From Tetragonia tetragonoides (taxonomy: Eukaryota; Streptophyta; Magnoliopsida; Caryophyllales; Aizoaceae), in contig CM076153.1 in the NCBI GenBank assembly GCA_038025085.1, positions 22,357,001-22,421,000 on the forward strand: 64,000 bases of DNA, read 5' to 3'. This document shows, one piece after another, positions 24,049 through 36,700 of the stretch (position 1 is its first letter; every line of letters starts with the position of its first letter). Position numbers and translations under genes: made by a program. A model generated the notes under the pieces. It made no database searches. It was not told where the DNA came from and saw nothing but the letters and a program-made list of their open reading frames with translations.

Positions 24049-25420
24049 TGGGATTAATGGGTTCTTAACGGTCAGTCTAGTTTAAGGAAAGAGAAAATGA
24101 AAACTTCAGTAGAAAGAATCAATTAATAATAAATGGGAGAAATGGAACGTTGTGGTTTGTGTGAAAAGGGGGAAAACGGTGACACACAGTTGGGAAGTGT
24201 TTTTGATGTGATCTTGATCTAATGGCCGACCTCATGGACTAATTGTTATGTTATGTAATTGCAGAGGGGAGGAGCTGTGAGAGCTTCGAAAAAAGAGCCG
24301 TTATGTTATGATTGCCATTGGGACATCTCGGACATTTTCCCCTCATTATAAAGGATGGTATTTATTTGGTAAGAGTATCCAATGACCCTTTTTTTTTTCT
24401 CAACTTTTTTTTTTCTTTTTTCTTAATTTTATGATAAATGAGGGCATTAATTTTTTTTGATTTTTTTGGTGAAATGAGGGCATTAATTTAAGTTAAGTGC
24501 TAATGAGTCTAGGGTCAATGTTATACATAAACGCCACATACTTACGTTATTACAAATAGTTGGGTGTCATAGGGTAAAATGAGATGAAATATTAGCAAGC
24601 TCAATTTACCAATGGCGTTAGAGGATGTTCACCTGTTGCAAGCTTATAAATAGGGTCTTGCATTATTATAAGTGATTCGGCAAATAGCTAGGATCTGATT
24701 CATTAATCCTTGTTGATTAGTTGTACAATTCTAACTGAATAGGGATGAATAATTTTGAAACGCTCTCTCACAAGTAATTATTTTATCATAAGGGAATCAA
24801 CTACTCTATTTTCCATATTAAAATCATGCAATCATCTACCCTCTATATCTCTACAAACTTATGCACAAGATTGGATTAGGTCTTCCTTTGCCAAATACCA
24901 CATCATGATTCAGTAATCTTCATCTAGAGCGTGGAGGTTCTCATGTCAGCATCACTTTGGTTTTCTTCTCGTACTTTGTAAGGCTTATTTTGAAGGATCC
25001 AACCAAGGACAAAGCTAGGATTTTAACAGTATAGGGGTCCAAACTTTTGTTACTTTTTTTTTTTAATGTGATCAAACAAAACATATCAGTAATATTCGTT
25101 TCTTTGTCCCTAGATTCGGGTTTTTTACTAAAAAAGAAAATAATTCAATAGAGCTCGATTTCATGACTATACCCTATAAAATCCCAAAATACAAAATTTG
25201 TGGCAATAAAAATCTCTATCATGAATAGTCAGATAGTAGCCTTGATTGTTAATACGTATTCATTTTCAATCCATGTAGAATGAACTAGCGAGTTAAAATA
25301 TAAAGGTAGATATGAAAACCGCATCTCGATTTTAAAAGTTTAAAGTTGGTTAAATTTTTAGGGGTTTTTATTTTAGTATGGGGAGAACAAACTCAAAAAA
25401 GCTTGAAAAAAACTAGGAAA
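24049..25420. other. Upstream region of the IST1-like gene and intergenic DNA
   Basis: AT-rich, with T and A runs; no coding region. The promoter of the IST1-like gene is expected in the first few hundred bases, but I could not pick out a convincing TATA box. Confidence 0.45.
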
Positions 25421-25426
25421 AGGTGC

Positions 25427-25500
25427 TGACGCGAAGACTCGAACCTGTCACTTGAGGTAGGGGCTTCATAAAACACCAAACCACTAAGCCAAAGGTAGTT
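25427..25500 (-). mobile_element. tRNA-derived SINE-like head
   Basis: The minus strand reads CTACCTTTGGCTTAGTGGTT followed about 45 bp on by CAGGTTCGAGTCTTCGCG. These look like the A box (TGGCTTAGTGG) and B box (GGTTCGAGTC) of a pol III promoter, the usual head of plant SINEs. No poly(A) or target duplication was found. Confidence 0.45.
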
Positions 25501-25524
25501 TACTAGGCTAATGCTAACATCATG

Positions 25525-25526
<2 letters not shown>

Positions 25527-25595
<69 letters not shown>
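25527..25595 (+). repeat. (AT)n microsatellite
   Basis: About 69 bp of AT units, directly abutting GGTGGAGGCTCCTATACAAA. That sequence matches the left end of the TA-associated element at 53.59 kb. Confidence 0.95.
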
Positions 25596-25597
<2 letters not shown>

Positions 25598-25621
25598 TGG
25601 AGGCTCCTATACAAACCCTCC

Positions 25622-26509
25622 ATGAAGAAGACTTGGTCGATTGACCAACTCGCTGAAGCTTATGTGAAAGAGGTCTTGAGGTTACATGGAGTACCTAAAG
25701 ATATTGTGTCAGACAGGGATACGAGATTCTTGTCAAATTTCTGGGGCAAATTACAAGAGGCCTTTGGTACGAAGTTGAAATTTAGTACGGCATTTCATCC
25801 TGCGACAGATGGTCAAACGGAGCGTACTATTCAGACACTGGAGGACATGTTGCGAGCTTGTTCTCTAGAGATGAAGGAATGTTGGGTGAAGAGTTTGCCT
25901 TTGATTGAGTTCTCCTACAACAATAGCTACCATGCGAGCATTGGTAGAGCACCTTATGAGGCACTGTATGGGAGAAAGTGTCGATCTCCTACGTGTCGGA
26001 ACGACATAAGTGAGACCTTTGTTTTGGGTCCGGAGTTTATCCAAGAGACTGTGGATCAAGTGAAACTTGTCCAAGAGAAGATGAAAGCTGCACAAGATAG
26101 ACAGAAAGCCTATGCAGATCGACATCGACGAATGGAGGAATTCCAAGTTGGTGAGAAGGTACTTCTCAAAGTATCGCCTACTCGTGGAGTTATGAGATTT
26201 GGGCGTAAAGGAAAGGTTAGCCCAAAGTACATTGGACCCTATGAGATTCTTGAACGAATTGGAGAGGTCGCTTATAGGCTTGCTATGCCTATGGATTTGG
26301 AGCAAGTGCACGATGTGTTCCATGTGTCACAACTCAAGAGATATCACCATGATCTGAGTCATGTACTGAACCCGGAAAAGGTAGTGTTAGACGACACACT
26401 TACCTATGAAGAGCAACCAGTTCGAGTCCTTGAGGAGCAAACTAAACCTGTGAGGATCCTAGAAAACGAAGAAAACTTGACCTTAGTTTCGAGGTCGAAA
26501 CCTTTTTAA
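25622..26509 (+). pseudogene. Ty3/gypsy integrase C-terminal half
   Basis: Frame from [20 protein letters not shown] through [57 protein letters not shown] and [20 protein letters not shown] to [15 protein letters not shown]. Asp of SDRD and Glu of TDGQTER are exactly 35 residues apart (D-35-E) and both are kept. The N-terminal zinc-binding part and the first Asp are missing because the copy is joined to foreign sequence at 25,621. The chromodomain is lost after [12 protein letters not shown] by a deletion and frameshift. Confidence 0.9.
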
Positions 26510-27558
26510 GGGGGGAAGGGTGTAACAATCCACAAAAGAAAAGAAACAAAGACTGAAAAACTCATTGCATTGCATCATGCTCATTTTGTTTTTTGGGAAA
26601 AGTTGCGAAAAACATTTTAAACTTTCGAGTTACATGTTGTGTATTGAACTTTGAAAGTGTGGTGGAATTATTTCGCCTTTTAGAACTAGCTTCACTTTGG
26701 TGGTGATCCTAAGTTTCCAGGACGAAACTTCTTTTAAGGGGTAAGGAATGTAATACCCCGTATTATTATTCATTTTAGAATAATAATTACTTAAAAAGAA
26801 AAATGCCATTTCGTATTTAAAATAATTAATTGGGCTCATAAATGTTTAAAGTGCCTAATTAATATTTGGTTTTGGGTTTTGGACCTAATTAAATTAATTG
26901 GGTCAAAATAAAAGAAAGAGATTGGGCTTGATTATTTTAGGATTGGCCGAAAATAATCAAGGCCATTATTTTCGGCCAAGAGCCGAATATGGGCAATAAA
27001 TCAGTTTTTATTTTTAAAAATTTTGTTTCCTAAATATTTGGTTAGTGGAGGGAAGTTAGGAGAGTTTTTAGGAAATAATAAGTTGAGTTAAGGAAGGAGT
27101 TTATTTGGGCTCCTAGATACACTCAGCTTCCAAACTTAACTGAATATTTACCAAATCAAAAAAAAAAAAAAAGAACGCTCTCTCTCTCTCTTCACTCACA
27201 CGGCCGAAATACCAAGAGCAAAAAGAAGGACAAAGTTCATCACTTTTCACAATTCATTGCTCTGTTTTTATCTTTTGAATTTTCAAGTAAGTGTTCTAAA
27301 TTTGTTCCTTTGATTATTAAAAGCTTTTAGATTCAATTCAAGTATGAGTTTATAAACCCTAATTTTTGTATTAGTAAACCCTAATTTAGTTTTGCCTAGA
27401 GTTTGCTAGATTGTATTAATTTTGCATGATAGGATCATGATTAGGGTTGGTTTGTGGTTTTATTGAAATTGAATCAAGTTTGAGTTTAAAAGGTTAGATC
27501 TTTGTAATTTAATTAAATCTGGAAATTTATTAATTATAGATTTAAATAGATTAGGGTT
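25622..27558 (+). mobile_element. Truncated family A chromovirus, plus strand (integrase plus partial 3' LTR)
   Basis: 5'-truncated inside integrase. After the integrase frame come the conserved 3' segment (GGAAGGGTGTAACAATCC, CGAAACTTCTTTTAAGGGG) and the LTR start TGTAATACCCCG at 26,749. The LTR runs to about 27,558, then stops matching. The LTR start and preceding polypurine-rich sequence are the same as in the minus-strand copies. Confidence 0.85.
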
Positions 27559-27583
27559 GTAAAGTCTGGAAATTTATCCAACT

Positions 27584-30373
27584 TGTAACACCCCAAATTT
27601 CCGTCTAATTTAAAACCATTTAAAATCACAAGTTGCAGCGGAAAAACCATAGAAATTCGAACCGTTACCGCCGTATTTAATGTTCAAATTAAATACAAGG
27701 CTAGAAAGAAAAAAATGTCATAAATCCCCAAAACATAAGTAATAGATAATTAAATAATAACTATCTTCTTCAACTAACATAAAACAATTAATCCAACTGA
27801 AATAAAAATATTGTAATAGAAATATTAAACTTATTAATTCTCATGCAAGAGAATTAATCTCATTACAATAAATAAAATCCCAATATTAATAAAAGAAGTT
27901 CCAAACTAAACAATAAATAAATGTTCTTAGAAGATATACAATCTTCTTGGGCACGCCTTCACTAGCTCTACTCCTCGAGCTACAATCCTGTCATTCTACT
28001 CCCCCATATAGACAAATTCCATATAGGTTCATCATAGGCCCACCATTAAAGAGAAATGGACAACAAACACAAGTAAAAAGAAAAACAACTAATCAGCGAT
28101 GCTGAGTAATTCATAACCACATAATCCATCTCAATCTCCAAATTAAGTCCACATGCTAAATCCAATAAAATAATAATCATGTTCTAAGAAAAGTAAAGAC
28201 AACATGCTTTAAACTTAAAGACACAATAATCACCAAATAATGAATCTCATTATTTATTATTATCCATTAGCCAAGTTCATTAGAGAGAAGAGAATCGTAA
28301 GAATGTCGGAACCAACCGCAGAAGGCTCAATAAGATCTTAGTCCCGTGCACAGTGGAAAAAGAGGGATCAACCGTCCCGGAGTATAGATGACTCCCGAAG
28401 TACTTCTAGATGTTCCTAAGTATGCATACCCTCTCTCAACCCTTAGGTTTACAAGAAGAACAGTTTCGTAATAAAAACTTCACTTGCCCAATTGCTTACT
28501 GTATGGATACAAGCTTTAACTAAATACATTGAGCACATAACCAATGGAACCACTCAACGTACCAATGACAATTCCCATTCTCATCCTTCGGTGGATCCAT
28601 TACCAAAGAAGTCTTAACTCTCAATTCAATTTAATATGGCGATCACATAACAAGTAAATCATATGATCTTGGCATTTCTCAAGTAACACAATATGGTTAC
28701 AATTTCCGATGGCATTTTACATGAAAGGGCATCTAGGCCTTAATTCAAAACCACCTAGCTCAATAGTCAAGGTTCATTTCAACTTATTGAAGTAACATGC
28801 TTCTAACATGATTCACGTGCTTACTAACATGATACAAATATAGCAATTTCAAGCTATATTCCAAGTGAACAATTATTAACATAATTTTCGTTCAATAACC
28901 AATAATAAAACATGCATCTCCTCACATGAATATTAATCCAGTAGACATTGCTACACAAGTGAATTTCCAACATTATACATGCATTCACTACATATAATTC
29001 TATACGAATTATCACAAGGAAATAAACATCAATTATCCCTTTTCAAAATACTCACAAGTCCAAATATGAATTCACATTCTTAATCCAATACTAGACAAAT
29101 GAATACAAATCCCAATAGATATGAATTATGACAAAGAGATTACATAATTCATATAGACATGAATTACCTTTAGCAATAGGCAATCACAACAATCAATAAT
29201 GTAAGCTCCTTACGTTCAAGCGCCGTCAACGGGTCCTAACAAGTCCACAATATAACAATAATCAATACCTTGACTTTTAAACCACTTTATTAAACTTTAA
29301 AGATGATTTAGTACCCTTAATTTAATTAATTAAGTTGCTGGAATTTCAGTTACTCATGCATGCTCAAAGTTTCCAAAAACCAAATTTACATAAACCAAAT
29401 AAGGAAACTTTCCAAAACCTTAAACTAAGTCAACAAGTCAAAACAAGTCAACACCCAAACAACATCACCACCACCAGCAGACCCGCTGGTGGCTGGCCGC
29501 GACAGCCGCAAAGCGGCTGCGCACGGCACAACCGTGCCTACGGTTTCTCTCCATTTTCTTTTTCTTTTTTAAATCAAATTCACAAAACCCTAATCTAATT
29601 AAATCTATAATTAATAAATTTTCAGATTTAATTAAATTACAAAGATTTAACCTTTTGAACTCAAACTTGATTCAATTTCAATAAAAACCACAAACCAACC
29701 CTAATCATGATCCTATCATGCAAAATTTATAGAATCTAGCAAACCCTAGGCAAAACTAAATTAGGGTTTACTCATACAAAAATTAGGGTTTATAAACTCA
29801 TACTTGAATTGAATCTAAAAGCTTTTAATAATCAAAGGAACAAATTTAGAACACTTGAAAATTCAAAAGATTAAAACTGAGCAATGAATTGTGAAAAGTG
29901 ATGAACTTTTTCCTTCTTTTTGCTCTTGGAATTTCGGCCGTGTGAGTGAAGAGAGAGAGAGAGCATTCTTTTTTTTTTAAATTGGTAAAGAGTCAGTTAA
30001 GTTTGGAAGCTGAGTGTATTTAGGAGCCCAAATACACTCCTTCCTTAACTCAACTTATTCTTTCCTAAAAACTCTCCTAACTTCCGTCCACTAACCAAAT
30101 ATTTAGGAAATAAAATTTTGAAAAATAAAAACTGATTTATAAATAATGGCCTTGATTAGGCCTTGATTATTTTCAGCCAATCCGAAAATAATCAAGCCCA
30201 ATCCCTTTCTTTTATTTTGGCCCAATTAATTTAATTAGGTCCAAAATCCAAAACCCAAATATTAATTAGGCACTTTAAACATTTATGAGCCCAATTAATT
30301 ATTTTAAATACGAAATTGCATTTTTTTTTAAGTAATTATTATTCTAAAATGAATAATAATACGGGGTATTACA
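27584..30373 (-). mobile_element. Family A LTR no. 1 (3' LTR of minus-strand array)
   Basis: Plus-strand ends are TGTAACACCCC and GGGGTATTACA, so the transcript-sense LTR (minus) runs TGTAATACCCC...GGGGTGTTACA with TG/CA termini. Length is 2,790 bp. It is followed at 30,374 by the antisense polypurine-like TCCTTACCCCCTTAAAAGAA of the internal region. It contains no coding frame. Confidence 0.85.
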
Positions 30374-30491
30374 TCCTTACCCCCTTAAAAGAAGTTTCAT
30401 CCTCGAAACTTAGGATCACCACCAAAGTGAAGCTAGTTCCAAAAGGCGAAGTTTTTCCACCACACTTTCAAAGGGCAATAAACTTCTCACC

Positions 30492-30911
30492 TCAGTTAAA
30501 CTTTTCGGAGCAGGCCAATCCATGACAGCCGAATCTTAGAAGGATCAACTGAGACTCCTTCTTTAGAGATAATGTGCCAAGAAAAGCAACACTCTCTAGC
30601 CAAAACTCACACTTTGAGAGTTTAGCGTACAACTTCTCATTCTGCAACACCTCCAAAACTGTCCTCAAGTGTCTTGCTTGTTTCTCCTTGTCTTTCGAAT
30701 ACACCAAAATGTCATCGATAAACACGACCACAAAACTATCCAGATATGGTCTAAAGGTGTTATTCATCATCTCCATAAACTTAGCAGCTGCATTAGTTAA
30801 CCCAAATGGCATAACAGTAAACTCATAATGCCCATACCTTGTCCTAAAGGCAGTTTTCGCAATGTCGACCTCATCAATTCTCAGCTGATGATAACCAGAT
30901 CGCAAATCCAC
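30492..30911 (-). pseudogene. Reverse transcriptase fragment (Ty3/gypsy)
   Basis: [32 protein letters not shown] and [14 protein letters not shown] (the catalytic FIDD) are gypsy RT palm motifs, followed by [17 protein letters not shown]. After VAFLG the frame shifts, and it ends by joining the 3' terminal part of the element. Confidence 0.9.
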
Positions 30912-31139
30912 CTTCGAAAATACTCCAACTCCTTGGAGTTGATCGAACAGGTCTTCAATTATTGACCCACTTCTTTACCTAGGATTGAAGATAAAAATAC
31001 ATCCTTAAACTCATTAATCACCTCGATCTTCGAGATCTCCCAATCTAGTACACTCACTTCTAGAATGTGACACAAATAACCCTTACATCCTTTCTCCAAG
31101 TATTTCTTCGCCAAACATTGAAATGATGTCTACTCCTCA

Positions 31140-31215
31140 ATATTGTCATTCTTAGGACACTCAAATGATCGATGCCCAAACTCTTGGCAATCGAAGCATC
31201 TAACCTTATTACCCT
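31140..31215 (-). pseudogene. Gag CCHC zinc knuckle remnant
   Basis: The minus strand reads RCFDCQEFGHRSFECPKND, a C-X2-C-X4-H-X4-C zinc knuckle typical of retrotransposon nucleocapsid. No long open frame surrounds it. Confidence 0.75.
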
Positions 31216-31504
31216 CTCGAGGTCTAATAGCTGTACCATTGGTCCTCCACCAACGATCTGCCTTCTTCCGGAACAGATAGATATCAGTGTCTACCTTAAG
31301 TGCCTCCGGACACCCAGTTATAGCGAGGAGAATATAGCGAAGATATTCTCCAAATCTCGCGTCTAATCGTCGAGAAGTACGTGGTCCTCGCTCCCCTAAA
31401 AAATAGGCGGGTTATGCCCTCTGATCTTCTTGGATACGGCGGCGAAATCGTCACCCCTAGTAACCCTAGTGTCTTCCCTCTGCATCATCTACGCGATGAA
31501 TGCA

Positions 31505-31690
31505 TTAAGGTTTGCTAGATTCTATTAATTTTGCATGATAGGATCATGATTAGGGTTGGTTTGTGGTTTTTATTGAAATTGAATCATGTTTGAGTTCAAA
31601 AGGTTAGATCTTTGTAATTTAATTAAATCTGGAAATTTATTAATTATAGATTTAATTAGATTAGGTTTGTAAAGTCTGTAAATTTATCCA
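31505..31690 (+). repeat. Sense-orientation LTR-A fragment repeated from 27.4 kb
   Basis: Matches about 27,405-27,583 on the same strand. It includes the non-LTR tail GTAAAGTCTG..AAATTTATCC that immediately precedes an antisense LTR at both places. Confidence 0.75.
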
Positions 31691-32869
31691 ACTTGTAGCA
31701 CCCCGAATTTCCGTCTAATTTAAAACCATTTAAAATCACGAGTTGCAGGGGAAAAACCATAGAAATTCGAAGCGTTACCGCCGTATTTAATGTTCAAATT
31801 AAATACAAGGCTAGAAAGAAAACAAATGTTATAAATTCCCAAAACATACGTAATAGATAATTAAATAATAACTATCTTCTTCAACAAACTTAAAACAATT
31901 AATCCAACTGAAATAAAAATATTGTAATAGAAATATTAAACTTATTAATTCTTATGCAAGAGAATTAATCTCATTACAATAAATAAAATCCCAATATTAA
32001 TAAAAGAAGTTTCAAACTAAACAATAAATAAATGTTCTTAGAAGATATACAATCTTCTTGGCCACGCCTTCACTAGCTCTACTCCTCGAGCTACAATCCT
32101 GTCATTCTACTCCCCCATATAGACAAATTCCATATAGGTTCATCATAGGCCCACCATTGAAGAGAAATGGACAACAAACACAAGTAAAAAGAAAAACAAC
32201 TAATCAGCGATGCTGAGTAATTCATAACCACATAATCCATCTCAATCTCCAAATTAAGTCCACATGCTTAACCCAATAAAATAATAATTATGTTCTAAGA
32301 AAAGTAAAGACAACATGCTTTAAACTTAAAGACACAATAATCACCAAATAATGAATCTCATTATTTATTATTATCCATTAGCCAAGTTCATTAGAGATAA
32401 GAGAATCGTAAGAATGTCGGAACCAACCGCAGAAGGCTCAATAGGATCTTAGTCCCGTGCACAGTCGCAAAAGAGGGATCAACCGTCCCGTAGTATAGAT
32501 GACTGCCGAAGTACTTCTAGATGTTCCTAAGTATGCATTGTGATACCCCAATATTTTCTATAATTATAATATCGATTTATAATTCATTTATAAATAGCTT
32601 CGGAGATTTAAATCGTATATTTATTTAACGATTCGATTTACTCAAATTAAGCCATAAGAATATTAATTATTATTATGGAAATTTCGGGATTTACAATTAT
32701 CAAATTGAGGGATTTAATTAAAATGATTTTGTATATGAATAAGGCTTATTCATATTGTTTTAATTGGTTTTTAATTAGCATTTAATTAGTTTTAATTGTT
32801 TTTAATTAGCAATTACTTCAGAAAAGAATCCTAGGTCTAGTAGGTTTTGACTTTCCTTGTCTGGGCACT

Positions 32870-32876
32870 TATATAA
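32870..32876 (+). promoter_or_regulatory. TATA box of family B LTR
   Basis: TATATAA in the context GGGCACTTATATAAGCTAAG, about 330 bp inside the LTR and just upstream of a CT-rich transcribed leader. Confidence 0.6.
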
Positions 32877-33778
32877 GCTAAGAGATAGGTCAGTTGATCA
32901 GTTTACAAAACTGAGCCAAAAACCCCAGTTCTCTCTCTCTCCTCCCTCACGGGTTCTCTCTCTCTCCACTGCACACCTTCTCTCTCTCTCTCCCCCCCTG
33001 CTGTCGCCAGGCCACCAGGCCAGCACCACCTCCTCTTCCCCACCGGTAAAACCCCCTCCCCTCTCTCTCCTTCTCTCTCTTTCTTTCTCTCTCTTTCTTG
33101 CTCTGTTTTCCCCCTCCCCTGTTTTTGTCGAGTTGCGGTTGTCGCGCCACCAGGTCGCGCCTGGGTGGTCCCTGGCGAGTGGCCGACGCGACCGGGTCCT
33201 GCCCGACGTTCCTTCCCCTCTCAGTCGCTCTCTCTCTCCCTCGCGATCTTTCTCGCTCTTTCTCTTCTCCGTCGTCGGTGCTCCGGCGAGCCACCGCCGA
33301 CCATGGTGGTCGGTGGGTGGTGGTCTTGGTGATGGGCTAGGTCGTGGGTCACCATTTTTGGTGTATGACGGCCTAGACTCGAAAAACCGATTAGGGTTTC
33401 GTTTAATAATTTCGTATTTTCAGTATTTTTCAATAATTATTTTTATTTTTCTATACTCGTTCGGAGTCCGAATTCGGATTTTCAAAAGCCTAGATTTATT
33501 GGAATAAATCAAGGAATTTAATAAGAATATTAGTTTATAGTTTCAGTACTGTTTGGAATTTTGTATTTACTAATTATGTCTCAGTAATTATTTTTAATTA
33601 GGACCAAACGGACAAGCGTGATCGGGTTGTGATTAGCCAAGTTACTTACTGCGTAGTGAGCGTTTGTTAGGTAAGCGATTGTACCTACCTCTTTCCAAAA
33701 CCCCATCAAAACTATTTTGATGTGTTATATGCTAATTGATTATTATTGTGAATTTTATGTGAAGCATGATTAAATTAT

Positions 33779-36700
33779 CGGTCCGGCTAACATATGCACT
33801 AGTGCATATGATAAGGTACATTAAATATGCCTCAATTTCCCCAACTTATCTAGATAATTTACCCAATTAACTAAGATTCCATAGAAAATATTATAGATCA
33901 TTAATTTCCTTGTTTTTATTCCACCTAGTTACTTTTCCCAATCAAACTCTTTTTTTTCTTGAATTTGTAAGTTACTCAATATTTTTTTGCTTTGAAAGAC
34001 TACATCTTACATGATATTTTTAAGATGATACTTCCACCCTTTTTCTTCTATTTTTCTTTTTAGTTTTGAGAGTTTGAAACAGCAAAAATAGGAAGAGCAT
34101 ACAGAAGAAAAAAAATTAATAAACAAATAAAGGGGTAATACAAAACTGAAAACATCTGATCATGCAAATGATGAAAGATCACTATCTCTTACAGTTTTAG
34201 CTAATATAAATCTAGCTTGCTCATGTCAAAAATCAAACCCAAAATATTAAAAAAAAAAAGACAAAGTTCTCGTCTAACACTTCAAAGAAAAAATAGGATT
34301 TAAGTCTCCACCATCTTGGCTAACCTTCTTTTTCGTTTTTGCACCAGTAGACGAAACATGGAAAGGATCCAAATTTTCCTTGTCCGGACACGTAATGTTG
34401 TGGCCAACTCTCTTGCAAAAACTACAAGCTTTAACTTGTTTCGCCGAATCTTTTCCACCCCTTAGTCGTTTTGTTTTCGGACGTCCCTTTGTTGTTGAAA
34501 TTGGAGGACACCAAACAATACTTTCGACACCAAGACCATTGCATATTTCCTCATCACGATGCTGTCCTTCATCTAGTACTTGAACAACTCTAACTTTATG
34601 ATACTCATCACGTCGCCAACACAATAGTAAGTAAATACTTGGAATTTCAAAACAATCTTTATGAAGAAAGATAGTTAAAATATGACGAGAAACAATACCC
34701 CAAAACTCATATAGCTTATAGCTGCAATTGACTACTTCTCCATCCCATAAAACTTGATGTGTTTGTGAATGCATTTCTTTAAAATGTTGAACCCTGAAAA
34801 CCACACGATGTTGCTTCCCGTATCTTATATTGAGTTGCTCTCTCAAATTCTTCCAGAAGTCTCTTGAAAGAAAACTTTGTGAACAATTTGTACACTTGAT
34901 CTTCTAGGGTGACAAAGTTCTCAGAGAAGAACCCCTATATGTGTCCAACATGGTATTATGTAATTGTGTTTGTCTAATATCTTCAATAGCAAGATCAACC
35001 TGAAATTCACAATTTTGTTTAAATAAAGTCAAATCTGAAGTAGCTAGGAAGCCAACAGTAGTAGTCATAAGCCCAACATTTCAACGCTTGATAATTTTAA
35101 ATATTTATGCTTACCTGCTTGATATTTATCAAAATAAAAAAAATGCTTACCTGCTTGATAAGTTGAGTTAAGTACAACCGAGAAGAAGTGAAGCGCTTTA
35201 CAAAGCTGTTTATACTTTCGGATCTGCCAGTAGTAGTCATACCACCGATAAAATGGCCACGAAGATATGCTGGCACCCAAAATTCCCTAACTTCATACAA
35301 ACCTATCACATGCTTATTTATTTGCAAATTGAACTTGGAAATTGTGAGAGGCCATTCGCGTTCAAAATCTTCAATATTGTCAAGCCTATATAGTTGATAA
35401 AAATCATTGCACCACTTAAAATATCGTTCCCTGAGAATTGATGTAAACCAGCCACTAAATTTAGAAGTGATGTGCCATATACAAAAGGCATGTTTGGTGC
35501 ATGACAACTCAATTTTGATGGCTTCTTTCATCCATGGATCTTGTTCTGTGATAATAGTCTTTGGTGGCTTCTTCATCAATGTAGTGAAAGTCTATCAACA
35601 ACGACAATATTATTATAATATAACGGCACCGATAATATAATACAAATGAAATAATCTTAATTAATAAATAAGATCAACAAAACATATATTTGATAAATTA
35701 GAATGCCCAATTTCACGGGTAATATTCATCAACCATCGGAACGTAGGAATTGTTTCATTGCGAATGAGTGCACAACCAAACAAGATAGTCCTTTCATGGT
35801 TTCAATGCCAACAAAAATGGCAAAAGGCATGTCATAACAATTCACTTTGTAAGTAGTGTCAAATGCAACTGCATCTCCAAATTCTTGATACCAATCAAAA
35901 CAGTGAGTCGGTGACCAAAAAATATGCTCTAGCCTGCTGTACTTATCAATAGTATAGTCATAGTGGAATTTTGGGTCTTCAACCTTGGCACGTTTACAAT
36001 GTTGTAGAAGGTCCATAGCATCATTCTCCTTGTGATTTTGGCGAATCTTCATGAAAAAGTTATTGATATCCTTGTGAAGGAAGGGAAGATCCCCATGCCT
36101 TATATTTTTCTCAAGTTCCATAACACGCATAATTTGTCTAACGGAAAGTCCACCTTCTTTATACAATAAAATTCGCTGCTTATCTTGCTCAGAAATAACG
36201 CGATAAGATGGGAGAAATCGCACTTGCTCAAGAGACAATAAATCATGATTGTGCTCTGCTACAAACCCAGTAACATGCCACTCTTTTGGAAAATTTCAAA
36301 TGATTTCTTCAATGTAATCCGCATGACAGCTTTACATCCACATCTTGTAGATTCTCTATTTCTTTGATCCTTAGATGGATCAAAAGGCTTTTTTGGTGGA
36401 AACCCCTCACGATGGCAACACAAATCTCGCCTAATCATTTCTCCATTTTTATTTGTAATAAATTGACCTCTCCTGAATGAAAACCCACTTCTTTTGGCAA
36501 AGTTTTCATAAAAAAAATATGCTTCGTCCTCAGTTTGAAAACATTGGCCAATAAAAAATTGAAAAGAATTTTTATCGGCTATGTCGTCTTCTTTGTCACT
36601 CAGATCAACTAGTTCTATTCTAATACCATCAGAATTTTGTACCTTAGGAACTTCCTGAGTATTCTCACTATCATCTTTACTCAAATCAATGATTTTCATT

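Larger units (their letters stand above)
30374..31504 (-). mobile_element. Internal fragment of family A or a close relative
   Basis: Minus-strand order is a gag zinc knuckle (about 31,210-31,145), a short unrecognised stretch, an RT core (30,911-30,492), then the 3' terminal segment adjoining LTR 1. Protease, RNase H, integrase and chromodomain are deleted. Confidence 0.75.

Noticed and set aside
25511..25610. Ile-Tyr repeat N terminus of the integrase frame
   Set aside because: It is the AT microsatellite read through; integrase homology begins only at 25,622.
34274..36699. Host FAR1/FHY3 regulatory gene
   Set aside because: Multiple frameshifts, degenerate SWIM region, and location inside a TIR-like element with a 10-bp target duplication argue for a dead transposase.
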